Of a stretch of DNA of 64,000 nt, positions 55,591-64,000 are shown piece after piece. The position numbers and the translations under genes are program-made. Source of the stretch: Sodiomyces alkalinus F11 (lineage: Eukaryota > Ascomycota > Sordariomycetes > Glomerellales > Plectosphaerellaceae); NCBI RefSeq assembly GCF_003711515.1, contig NW_021167079.1:7372385-7436384 (forward strand). Direction: 5' to 3'. Every line of letters begins with the position of its first letter. Position 1 is the stretch's first letter. The notes under the pieces were generated by a model. The model had not been told where the DNA came from. It did no database searches and saw only the letters and a program-made list of their open reading frames with translations.

Positions 55591-56079
55591 TCATTTATGG
55601 GCTTGCCTGAGAGAAACGAGCAGTGCAGTCCTCGTTGTACTCAACTGCTTTAGCTGGCCCATCTTTTTCTCTATAAATTGCGCCAGCTGTGCGCCTGCAT
55701 CGTGGTCGAGCAAGTGAATACCGGTGCCTTCATGTTCGTCATGCAGTGCGGCCCAGTAGACGGCATCCAGATGTTCTCGACCGACGGAGTGGAGGTAGTC
55801 GCTAGCACGGTCGAACGGTGATGTTGGGAAGAGGTTGGGTGAGTACATGTAGCCTGCGACCGTTGCCAACTCGTTCATGTTATAAGTGAGTGGTCTTCTT
55901 TTGACGGACCAGGTGTCGGCCTCCTTCGAGATGGCTCCGATGTGGTTGAACGTAAGCTGAGAAAGCTGAAGAAGATAATCTGCAGTTTGGCTGTAGATCT
56001 TGTCCAACTTTGCATTGTCATGTTCGGATCCAAGACAATGTTGCGTTGCTCGCCGTGCGAGGTCGGTACATGTATAGTT
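55591..56079 (-). pseudogene. Phosphotransferase (APH/choline-kinase-like) gene remnant cut by the retrotransposon
   Basis: The minus strand encodes NAKLDKIYSQTADYLLQLSQ, FNHIGAISKE, RPLTYNMNELATVAGYMY and PFDRASDYLHSVGREHLDAV. This is the middle of a fungal aminoglycoside-phosphotransferase-fold protein (kinase-like family common in Pezizomycotina). Its 5' side ends exactly at the Copia LTR; the first 26 codons of the open frame are LTR sequence. The catalytic HGD and DxD motifs of the C-terminal lobe are not found downstream, so the fragment is incomplete at both ends. On the far side of the element a few codons before the duplicated TAGTT (FIPSALN) could continue the frame but soon meet a stop. 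Confidence 0.65.
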
Positions 56080-56283
56080 TGTCAAATAAAGCGTAGTCAA
56101 AATCGTCATAAAATAGGTCAAAAATTGATTGAGGCAATTATGTATAATTTTCACTATCTTAGACCGTTAGGGAAATGCTGCCACCGTATTTTATATAGTG
56201 TAGATTCTGTAAGCGTCTACCCGGATTATACTCTTAGTAATCCGGCCTATTACGTAACCGAAAAGACTATAGTCTATTCGACA
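56080..56283 (-). repeat. Left (3') LTR, 204 bp
   Basis: Plus-strand sequence starts TGTCAAATAAAGCG and ends TATTCGACA (TG...CA ends). It matches the right LTR over its first ~107 and last ~20 bases. An internal segment of about 80 bases (56188-56260) is absent from the right copy. Confidence 0.9.
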
Positions 56284-57390
56284 CACCCCCTAATCGCCCT
56301 AAAACGTTAGTTAGGCGATTAAAGCTATTCGTAACCGGTAGATAATCTAGCTATATAATCTATTCGCTGTATCCGCCCTTAAATGTATCCTCTAGGTCCT
56401 CTAAATATTCTATCCGGACTTCCTCTAGCTATTTCTGCTATAATCGTTCCCGTATATCTATCACGCCTACCTAGGACTTAAATATCTTAAATTTCTCGCC
56501 GTATAACGCTTTTATTAATCCGTCTACTACTATTTCCGCGCTCGTAACGTATATTACGAGTATTTACCCTTATTTCTTTACTTAACGTAACTAGTAGCCG
56601 TGGATATTAATACAGCGGAGGCGCGTTATTAATATACTAATCTCTTAATTAACTAATTAAATCGTTTAGGTATTATCGTATAAGATCCTTAACTTCGGAT
56701 CGTTAAATTCCACTCCTATACTAAGTAATAGGCGTTATATAAAGATACCCTCTTTTACACCTTATACTAACGCTAATAGCTCTGCTTCCGTTATAGACGT
56801 CGTGACTATATCCTGCTTATTAGCGTGCCACGCTATTATACCGCTAAATAAGCGTATTATGTACGCTTAACTACTCTTTTAATTAAGGGTATTATCGGTA
56901 AATAAGGCGTTAATATAGATTTCGATAGTATCGCCACCCCCTAGTTCTAATATAAACGATTAGCTGTTAATTAGATAAAGAATTAGATAATCGGCGGCCT
57001 TATAGTGAATAGGCCCTAGATTAACGTTAAACCGGTATAGCCTAGATACTATAAACGCGATATTAGAGCGCGATATTACTACTGCGTATAGTATAGATCC
57101 TATCTTCTATAATAGCTTTTAACGTCCGTCGAGGTCCCTAAATAGGGTAGTAGTTCTACGATCTTAATTAGGTGCGTTAGGCGATAGTTACCACTATACT
57201 TACTATTTAGCTTTAAAAGGCGTTCTAATTTAGTAATATAGTCGCGTTATAATAGCTAGATTTTACGGGCGGCGCGGTCGCGAATAACCTTAATACTAAA
57301 GAACTACTATAAAGGATCGCTACCTTATAAGTTATATTAGCGTTATAGTTTATTAACTACCGACTCTATCTACGCCTTATATTATTCCTT

Positions 57391-57435
57391 ATAAGCCATA
57401 ACGATATTGTTAACGTAGAAGAACAGGATTAAACC
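57391..57435 (-). pseudogene. Copia reverse transcriptase active-site region
   Basis: Minus strand reads GLILFFYVNNIVMAY. The conserved YVDD box of Copia reverse transcriptase is YVNN (57406-57417), both Asp changed to Asn by G-to-A changes, so the polymerase is dead. Confidence 0.85.
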
Positions 57436-58513
57436 GCGGCGTAGAAAATAACACTATTCTTACGGTATTATCTAGAAGCCGTCCGCTAAAAGGATAGCCG
57501 AAAAGTGCTTTTACTAAAGTAGTAAAGACTCCTTAAGTCTATATAACGCCTTTTTTAGGTGTAAACGACTTCTAGGGGCTAAAAAGCCGAGCGGCGGGTA
57601 TATAAAGATATCGTGGGGGGGGGGCGCGTGTATAAACGCGTTTATAACGTTAAATTATCATAGTATAAGGTTAAATCGGGCGGCGATAGCTATTAACGCA
57701 CGGAATAACCGTCTAGCTAATATTACTATGTATATCTCCTTAAGGGAGGATTAATACTACTAATCTCCTTATACTATAAGCCTTACCTTATATTTATATA
57801 GAAACCTATACTTATCGAACTTATATATTATTACCTATATTAAATTAAGAATCTGATATCTATCTGCTACGGACGCCGGCACTCGTATCCACGACCCTAT
57901 CTCCTCGTGGCTCCGTAGGTAGTCTTTTTATGCCTATCGGAATAGGTGGCCGTAAAGGTATAAGGGTATATCGCGAGGGTTCTTTAGAGGAGGAGGGAGG
58001 TTTTTACGGTGGATCTTTACGGCCGTCGGGGTAACCACCGGAGTACCCGCCGGAGTAACCGCCAGGGTTATATTTCCCGATATAGCCTCCCGGGTTATAC
58101 TTCCGGTAGCTACCGCCGGGGCCGTGGATTCGTAGGGTATTATTAAGCGTCGCTATAGCGCTATAGGCGTGGACCTTTTTAACCGTAATTTAGTTAGCGG
58201 AATCCTATTTAATATATATATATTAGGCATATAACGGCTAGCATTAAATACTATAACCTGATAGTCTTTTTTCTAGCTATCTTTTTACCGAATTAGTTAT
58301 ACTCCTTTATTTAATAGAAGCCCTATAGCCGTGGCTATAAGGGTATCATAGCACCGTATTCTATTATTCTAGAACCCTACGGGTATAGGGGTATTACGGT
58401 TTCCTAATATAACGGCTGCTATTAGCGCTATAACCGATAGCGGGGTTATTAGTAGAGTAGGAAGTAATAGATCGGGCGGATATAGACGGTGATTAGGCGC
58501 TATACCGGCTAAA

Positions 58514-59308
58514 NNNNNNNNNNNNNNNNNNNNNNNNNNNNNNNNNNNNNNNNNNNNNNNNNNNNNNNNNNNNNNNNNNNNNNNNNNNNNNNNNNNNNNN
58601 NNNNNNNNNNNNNNNNNNNNNNNNNNNNNNNNNNNNNNNNNNNNNNNNNNNNNNNNNNNNNNNNNNNNNNNNNNNNNNNNNNNNNNNNNNNNNNNNNNNN
58701 NNNNNNNNNNNNNNNNNNNNNNNNNNNNNNNNNNNNNNNNNNNNNNNNNNNNNNNNNNNNNNNNNNNNNNNNNNNNNNNNNNNNNNNNNNNNNNNNNNNN
58801 NNNNNNNNNNNNNNNNNNNNNNNNNNNNNNNNNNNNNNNNNNNNNNNNNNNNNNNNNNNNNNNNNNNNNNNNNNNNNNNNNNNNNNNNNNNNNNNNNNNN
58901 NNNNNNNNNNNNNNNNNNNNNNNNNNNNNNNNNNNNNNNNNNNNNNNNNNNNNNNNNNNNNNNNNNNNNNNNNNNNNNNNNNNNNNNNNNNNNNNNNNNN
59001 NNNNNNNNNNNNNNNNNNNNNNNNNNNNNNNNNNNNNNNNNNNNNNNNNNNNNNNNNNNNNNNNNNNNNNNNNNNNNNNNNNNNNNNNNNNNNNNNNNNN
59101 NNNNNNNNNNNNNNNNNNNNNNNNNNNNNNNNNNNNNNNNNNNNNNNNNNNNNNNNNNNNNNNNNNNNNNNNNNNNNNNNNNNNNNNNNNNNNNNNNNNN
59201 NNNNNNNNNNNNNNNNNNNNNNNNNNNNNNNNNNNNNNNNNNNNNNNNNNNNNNNNNNNNNNNNNNNNNNNNNNNNNNNNNNNNNNNNNNNNNNNNNNNN
59301 NNNNNNNN
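58514..59308. other. Assembly gap (795 N) inside the retrotransposon
   Basis: An unresolved stretch between the reverse-transcriptase and integrase parts of the Copia element. Its true size may differ. Confidence 1.
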
Positions 59309-59400
59309 AAACGCGCACCTTAAAGCCTAATTAACGGTCTACCTAGGCGAGGAATTCCTTAATTATTACGAGGATATCCACTACTAGCTTACTCTTTATA

Positions 59401-59666
59401 ACGTAGGTGGCCGTAAAACCACTATAACGGTCGGTGAAAAATATAAACCGCGAGTCCCCGTCGGATATTCTATTAAAATCCGTGAAATTAATCGCCCACC
59501 GCTCCCCTATATAAGCAGGTATAGTGTAAGGGCGCTTACTAATATACCGTTGAATCTTTATAAGCTTATAGGCCTTATAGTCGATAGTTATTAGCCCCTT
59601 TATTTTAACCCCCTACGTCTGCTCTTCTAGATGCCTAAGCGGTTTCGGGCTAGCGTGCCCTAGTCG
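59401..59666 (-). pseudogene. Copia integrase remnant
   Basis: Minus strand gives RLGHASPKPLRHLEEQT, then a TAG and KGLITIDYKAYK (HHCC zinc region, with the expected IDC read as IDY). This is followed by INFTDFNRISDGDSRF and FTDRYSGFTATYV, the catalytic core start. Confidence 0.85.
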
Positions 59667-60085
59667 TAGATACTATGAGATACCCTCCATAGTGCTTAGA
59701 TAGCGCATCGTCGATTTATAGATAGCTTTTCGGGTAGAAGAAGAGCCTAGAAAAGTAGCCGTAGATTAGTTAGAGGGTATATATTTAATAACGATTTAAT
59801 CGAAACGGTGACTTAGCTGGCATAGTATAGATCTATCGGAACGCCGAATATAGTTATTTAGTGGCTTTTAATCCTACTAGTATTCTTAAAGACGTAGGCG
59901 TTAATTAGAGATTAAATTATAGGCAAAATCCTCGTAGTATACGATGTTTAATAGCCTAAAATCAAGGCCTCCTATTAGTCCGTTTAACCTTACGGTCACG
60001 TTACCGTAACCTTTAATAGGCAGGGATAAACTGCCTGCGACTACGTAGTCTCCCGGCGTAGCGGGTGTAAAATCAGAAAAGCGGG

Positions 60086-60130
60086 GAAAATCGTTAAAAA
60101 TATAAATAGTGGCACCGGAATTAAGGATAG
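60086..60130 (-). pseudogene. Copia protease active-site region
   Basis: Minus strand reads TILNSGATIYIFNDF. The Copia protease box is LDSGA followed by H; here D is N and H is Y, both consistent with RIP transitions. Confidence 0.8.
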
Positions 60131-61508
60131 TAGAGGTTCGAAAAGGGTAGCTAGTAGCAGTGCTAGCCGTAAAGGTAGCGGCGTGGGAGACGCCACTACG
60201 GACGCTACTATAGTTAAGTCACGCCTTTTTAAGCTATATAGAATCCCGGCTTATATCCTTCTTCACCTTCTTTACGGCGCGCAGTTCTTCCACTTCCGCG
60301 CGTAGCGAGGGGTTATATTTAAGGATCCGTTAGACGGTTATTTTAGTGCTCTCGAAGGGTGTTTAATCGTTATATACCGTATCCGGGAATAGATAAAAGT
60401 AGGTGTTAATATCGTGACTAGGTATAGCGTATACGCGGTAGATCTGCCCTCTCTATAGAGTAGATTAGCGGCGCTTAGAAGAGGAACGGTTAGTTAAAGT
60501 AGCTAAAGGTATGGCTAAAGATACCGCGGTAATAGGATTCTTAGCTTTATTCTTCCCACGGCCGCCCTTCTTATGGGGCTTAGCCGTGGCCTTTAAGGTA
60601 TCTTTACCCTCTTTGCTTCCGGTGTATAGTGTAGGGAATACTATAGCGTGGTGGCTACCGCGTTTTCCTTAGTCTTTAAGTCTAGTATTAATATACTTCT
60701 AACTGAGGGTATAAAGGTCTCGGGTATAACTACCTGGTTATCTATAAGGCGACCCTTAGCCTTAGTCTAATCGCGGCCGGTATAGGGGCGTATACCTCTA
60801 AAAAAATCTATAACCTATATATACGTGGCGGGCTTCGAACCGGTATCTTTATAGCTTTATAGTGGTAGCTACCACTTATCTAACTACTCCCCGAGCTTCT
60901 TAAGACTATTAGTAGGATAACGAGTATACTCGATATACTCTGTATAGGTATCGGTTTAGCGGGTAGCCAGTTACTAATCCGTATCGCGTTTAACGGCTTT
61001 ATACACCTCGCGAGGTATACCTCCTTATAGTAGTTATCTACGGCTTTAGTCGATAGTATTAACCTGCTAGGCTAGTATAGCATTAATCTCCTTTAGGTAG
61101 CTATCGTATTACGTTTATAGGATCTTCTAGCGCGCGATTTCGACGTCGTACGCTTTCTAGCTAGCGTCCGTAAGGTCGAGATATTACGTAGGGGTACGCT
61201 TAGGCGTTATAGAGGGGAAAGAGTCGTAATTCGGTATTATAGGCTCTTCGGGGGACTAAGTCGGATTAACTAGGCGGAGAAACCTCTATACGTTATTATA
61301 GGTGGTAACCGATTCGTATAGGCGTCGCCAGAGCTCCTAATCCTTATAGGTTTTATACGTAATAGGGCTAAGATACGCTATCTTAATAGTTATTTTATAG
61401 ATTAACACGCTATATCGGCGCTGCTATATAGCTTCTTAAATCGATAGTAGTAAAGGTAAAAAGTAGGTAAAATAGGTATATCTTCACTTAGTAAGTAAGA
61501 CTCTTAAT

Positions 61509-61628
61509 TATTAAATAAAGCGTAGTCAAAATCGTCATAAAATAGGTCAAAAATTAATTAAGGCAATTATATATAATTTTCACTGTCTCAGACTGTCAGG
61601 GAAACAAAAGACTGTGGTCTGTTCGACA
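61509..61628 (-). repeat. Right (5') LTR, 120 bp
   Basis: Matches the left LTR with transition differences only, for example G to A in ATTGATTGAGG versus ATTAATTAAGG. The terminal TGTC has become TATT. It lacks the ~80-base internal segment. Confidence 0.88.
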
Positions 61629-62217
61629 TAGTTGAGGGCTGAAGGAATAAATGTGGCGGGTAATTAATTAATGTAATTAATAATTAATAACATTGAAAGG
61701 AGTTGGAGAATACGAAATACCTACCCCTGAATCCTCCCCCTGAATACCTGCCCCTTATTGTGAGATGGTACGGATTAACTTTATTGCCGAGCCCGGGAGG
61801 ATATACACCGATACTATGATGGTTTAGGTTTAGCGCCTCGGTGTAAACGCCGTAAACGCCGAGTCCCGAGTATCTGTTAATAAAGTCGGAGGAGTGGGAA
61901 CAAACAAGAATCAAGGCATATCTGTAGCCCTTACCTACCTAGGCAAACTTGTTATTTTATAAAATCTGGGGGAAATGTTCGTTTGTGTTTGCACTTTGTA
62001 CTGAAAGTGGCAAAACTCCTCCCATTCTCTATTCCATACTTCTGAACGAGTCTGAGTTCGAATTCGTTAAGACGCCCTGGATACAGAGTCGCGACTTCGT
62101 ACCAAGTACTCACGACTTCACGAGATCAAGGTACCGTACGGTCCGTACCTCACATGACCTCACTCTCTCCAAGTTAGGTACCGAAACGCTTGGCCACACC
62201 TAGGGCCACACCTTATC
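61629..62217. other. Spacer between the retrotransposon and the terminal MFS gene
   Basis: Begins with the second copy of the TAGTT target duplication. AT-rich TTAATTAATTA stretches lie at 61660-61690. It should contain the promoter of the MFS gene. No other gene seen. Confidence 0.55.
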
Positions 62218-64000
62218 ATGACAACCTCCGGCGGTACCCCCAATCGACCGATGGCCTCCGACCCGGAGAAGGGCGATGGGCCCGAATCCGTCGCACAGGG
62301 CCCCGGTCACCCCTCGGATTCATCCTCGATAGGTGCCGGGGCAGACCTACTGGCGGGCGAAGACGAGAATGTCGCTCTCGTCCGCAAGATGCATCTACTA
62401 AACAATGTACGGATTCCGGATTATTCGGCTCGGTCCCGCGACTCCTGAGTCCCGAGCCCTCCCCGGGGGTTTGATCTTGTCATCTTGTCTTGCTGGTCTC
62501 CTTGCACTCAGAAGGCAAGTCTAATCACCCATTACACGTCTAGGCAATCGACCAGATCGGCTGGACAAACTTCCACTGGAAACTCTTCTGCCTCAGCGGC
62601 TTCGGCTACGCCGTCGACTCCATGGTCGCCCTCCTGCAGAGCGTCATCGCCGCCCAGGCCTACCTCGAGGTCGCACGAAACGGGGGAGGTTACGAGACCG
62701 GTCTGAGCATCGCCTCCTACGCCGGGCTGCTCGTCGGCGCCCTCTTCTGGGGCATCACCGCTGACGTCATCGGCCGTCGCACCGCCTTCAACTCGACTCT
62801 GTTCATCGCTGCCGCTGCCACTATCGTCGCCGGGGCTGCACCTAGTTGGGAGAGCCTCGGCTTTTTTGTGGCGCTTATCGGCTTTGGTGCCGGTGGTAAT
62901 CTCGTCCTGGACCCGACCGTCTTTCTGGAATATGTCCCTTCGTCTCAGCAGTGGTCCATCACCACCATGGCTTGTTGGTGGGGTGTCGGTCAAGCGTTCA
63001 CCGGCTTTATCGCTTGGGGGTTTTTGCGTAGGCTCTTCTATTCCGCTCTTTTTTTTTTTCTGCCCGCAACAACTAGCAGTCCTCTCCGTCGTTAACGCCC
63101 CTTACAGCCCAGTCGCGATGGAACTGCAGCGTCCCCGAGGAATGCACCTGGCACAACAACAAGGCCTGGAGGCTGGTCTTCTTCACCGCCGGCGCCATCG
63201 TCTTCGTCATGTCCATGTCTCGCGTCCTCGTCGTCCGTCTTAAGGAGACCCCCAAGTACCTGCTCGGCCAAGGTCGCGACGCCGAGGTCGTCGACAACCT
63301 CCAGGCTATCGCGAAACGCTACGATCGCCCCTGCGATCTCACGCTCGAGCAGCTCGCGTCCCACGGCGACATCACACCGGCCAAACGAAGAAGAGGCACG
63401 CCCCCCGTGTGCTCGTCCTCCACATCAAGGGTCTGTTTGCGAGCAGGAGGCTCGCCCTCTCCACCCTCATGGTCTGGTTCTCGTGGACCCTCATTGGCCT
63501 GGCTTATCCGCTCTTCTACGTCTTCCTCCCGTCCATCATTTCTAACCGTATTCCCGTCGAGGAGTCGTCCTACATCACTTGGCGTAATTACACCCTGACC
63601 AACGTCTCGGGCATCGTTGGTCCCATCATCGCCGGCTTCCTCTCCAACATCAACTTTATCGGTCGCAAATACACCATGGTCATCGGTGCCCTTTTGACCA
63701 TGGTCTTTTTCTTCGGCTATACGGCTGTCACCACCACGACGCAAAATGTCGCTTTTAGCTGCGTTCTTGGTAGGTTGTCCTTGTGCTGTTTTCATCAAAT
63801 GTCTTTCCCCTTTTCATGAATCATTTCGTGTCCATGCTGACCTGACGCCTCCTCGGCAAAGCCTGCTGCATCAACATCTACTACGGCACCCTCTACGCCT
63901 ACACCGCCGAGATCTTCCCGTCGGCCCACCGCGCCACGGGGAGCGGCATTGCCGTCGCCCTGAATCGCATCATGGGTATGATCTCTGCCGTCATCGCTGC
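62218..64000 (+). CDS. MFS transporter, partial at the window edge, with apparent frameshift
   Basis: Predicted 12-helix MFS permease (SP/metabolite:H+ symporter-like) related to fungal proteins with the KMHLLNN-IDxIG start. Exons are 62218-62406, 62544-63027, 63108-63769 and 63862 to beyond the window. Supporting segments: HWKLFCLSGFGYAVDSMVAL, YAGLLVGALFWGITADVIGR (motif A), GAGGNLVLDPTVFLEY, TMACWWGVGQAFTGFIAWGF, VVRLKETPKYLLGQGRDAE (central loop), FSWTLIGLAYPLFYVFLPS and GTLYAYTAEIFPSAHRATGS (PxxxR-type end motif). Inside exon 3 the frame changes between ASHGDITPAKR and LHIKGLFASRRLALST (63375-63410) with no intron that fits, so a base is missing there and possibly some codons. The gene may be a young pseudogene or contain a sequence error. 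The 3' end is outside the window. Confidence 0.75.

Larger units (their letters stand above)
56080..61628 (-). mobile_element. Copia-type LTR retrotransposon, RIP-mutated
   Basis: A full-length element of about 5.5 kb in minus orientation, bounded by LTRs 56080-56283 (3' LTR) and 61509-61628 (5' LTR) and by a 5-bp direct duplication TAGTT (56075-56079 and 61629-61633). Read on the minus strand, the pol order is protease, integrase, reverse transcriptase, as in Ty1/Copia. The interior is AT-rich, with CpA and TpG almost absent, TpA abundant and CpG kept. For example 56521-56580, counted by eye, has no CA, no TG, 11 TA and 6 CG. That is the expected footprint of RIP (C to T in CpA). Stops and catalytic-site changes make it inactive. 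It sits in the phosphotransferase-like gene. Confidence 0.93.

Noticed and set aside
58509..59318. 269-codon open frame across the N run
   Set aside because: Consists of undetermined bases; no information.

Overview
This is nuclear DNA of a filamentous ascomycete, most probably a Sordariomycete. The evidence is short GT-AG introns of about 50-160 bases with CTAAC-type branch points, and typical Pezizomycotina gene families: a HET-domain protein, AA9 lytic polysaccharide monooxygenases (LPMOs), a PTH11/rhodopsin-like membrane protein, a Cdc4-type F-box/WD40 protein, SFH5 and DUF2456. An AT-rich retrotransposon island also carries the dinucleotide signature of repeat-induced point mutation (RIP). 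The genus cannot be named from the sequence. Genes lie on both strands with long, mostly featureless spacers, and there are no operons.

Layout. 0.3-8.3 kb: an alpha-glucoside permease-like transporter with a GC-AG intron; a secreted berberine-bridge-type flavin oxidase (minus); a rhodopsin-domain membrane protein interrupted by one in-frame TAA. 8.5-15.9 kb, all minus: a HET-domain protein with a G12 coding tract and two DHA1-type MFS exporters. 17.9-18.9 kb (minus): an AA9 LPMO with a Pro/Glu linker and an arginine-rich tail in place of a cellulose-binding module. 21.4-30.2 kb: a DUF2456 membrane protein, SFH5 (minus), a conserved fungal one-helix protein with an Arg/Asp/Glu tail, and a secreted prepro-protein with a cysteine-rich C-terminal domain (minus). 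33.6-36.4 kb: a large membrane protein of unknown function. 36.8-39.2 kb: gene debris, namely a methyltransferase-like scrap and an aminotransferase cut off before its catalytic lysine and joined in frame to a broken Dal5-type MFS gene. 40.2-47.0 kb (minus): a condensation/Tri3-like acyltransferase and the Cdc4-type F-box/WD40 protein.

48.6 kb onward is an accessory-like region. It holds a decayed saccharopine dehydrogenase (LYS9-type) copy containing a perfect 30-bp inverted duplication, a long gene-poor stretch, an AA9 LPMO with a CBM1 behind a 29-C tract, and a phosphotransferase-like gene remnant flanked by a complete minus-strand Copia LTR retrotransposon (56080-61628). The element has TAGTT target duplications, RIP-type mutations in every recognisable pol motif and a 795-base assembly gap. 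An MFS transporter with an apparent frameshift runs off the right edge.

Functionally, the intact genes fit a plant-biomass lifestyle: two LPMOs, a secreted flavin oxidase that may release H2O2 usable by LPMOs, a disaccharide importer and several exporters. This is inference from family membership. No operon-like or dedicated defence system is visible. The most unusual items are the Arg-tailed LPMO, the Kex2-processed cysteine-rich secreted protein, the chimeric pseudogene and the palindromic LYS9 relic.
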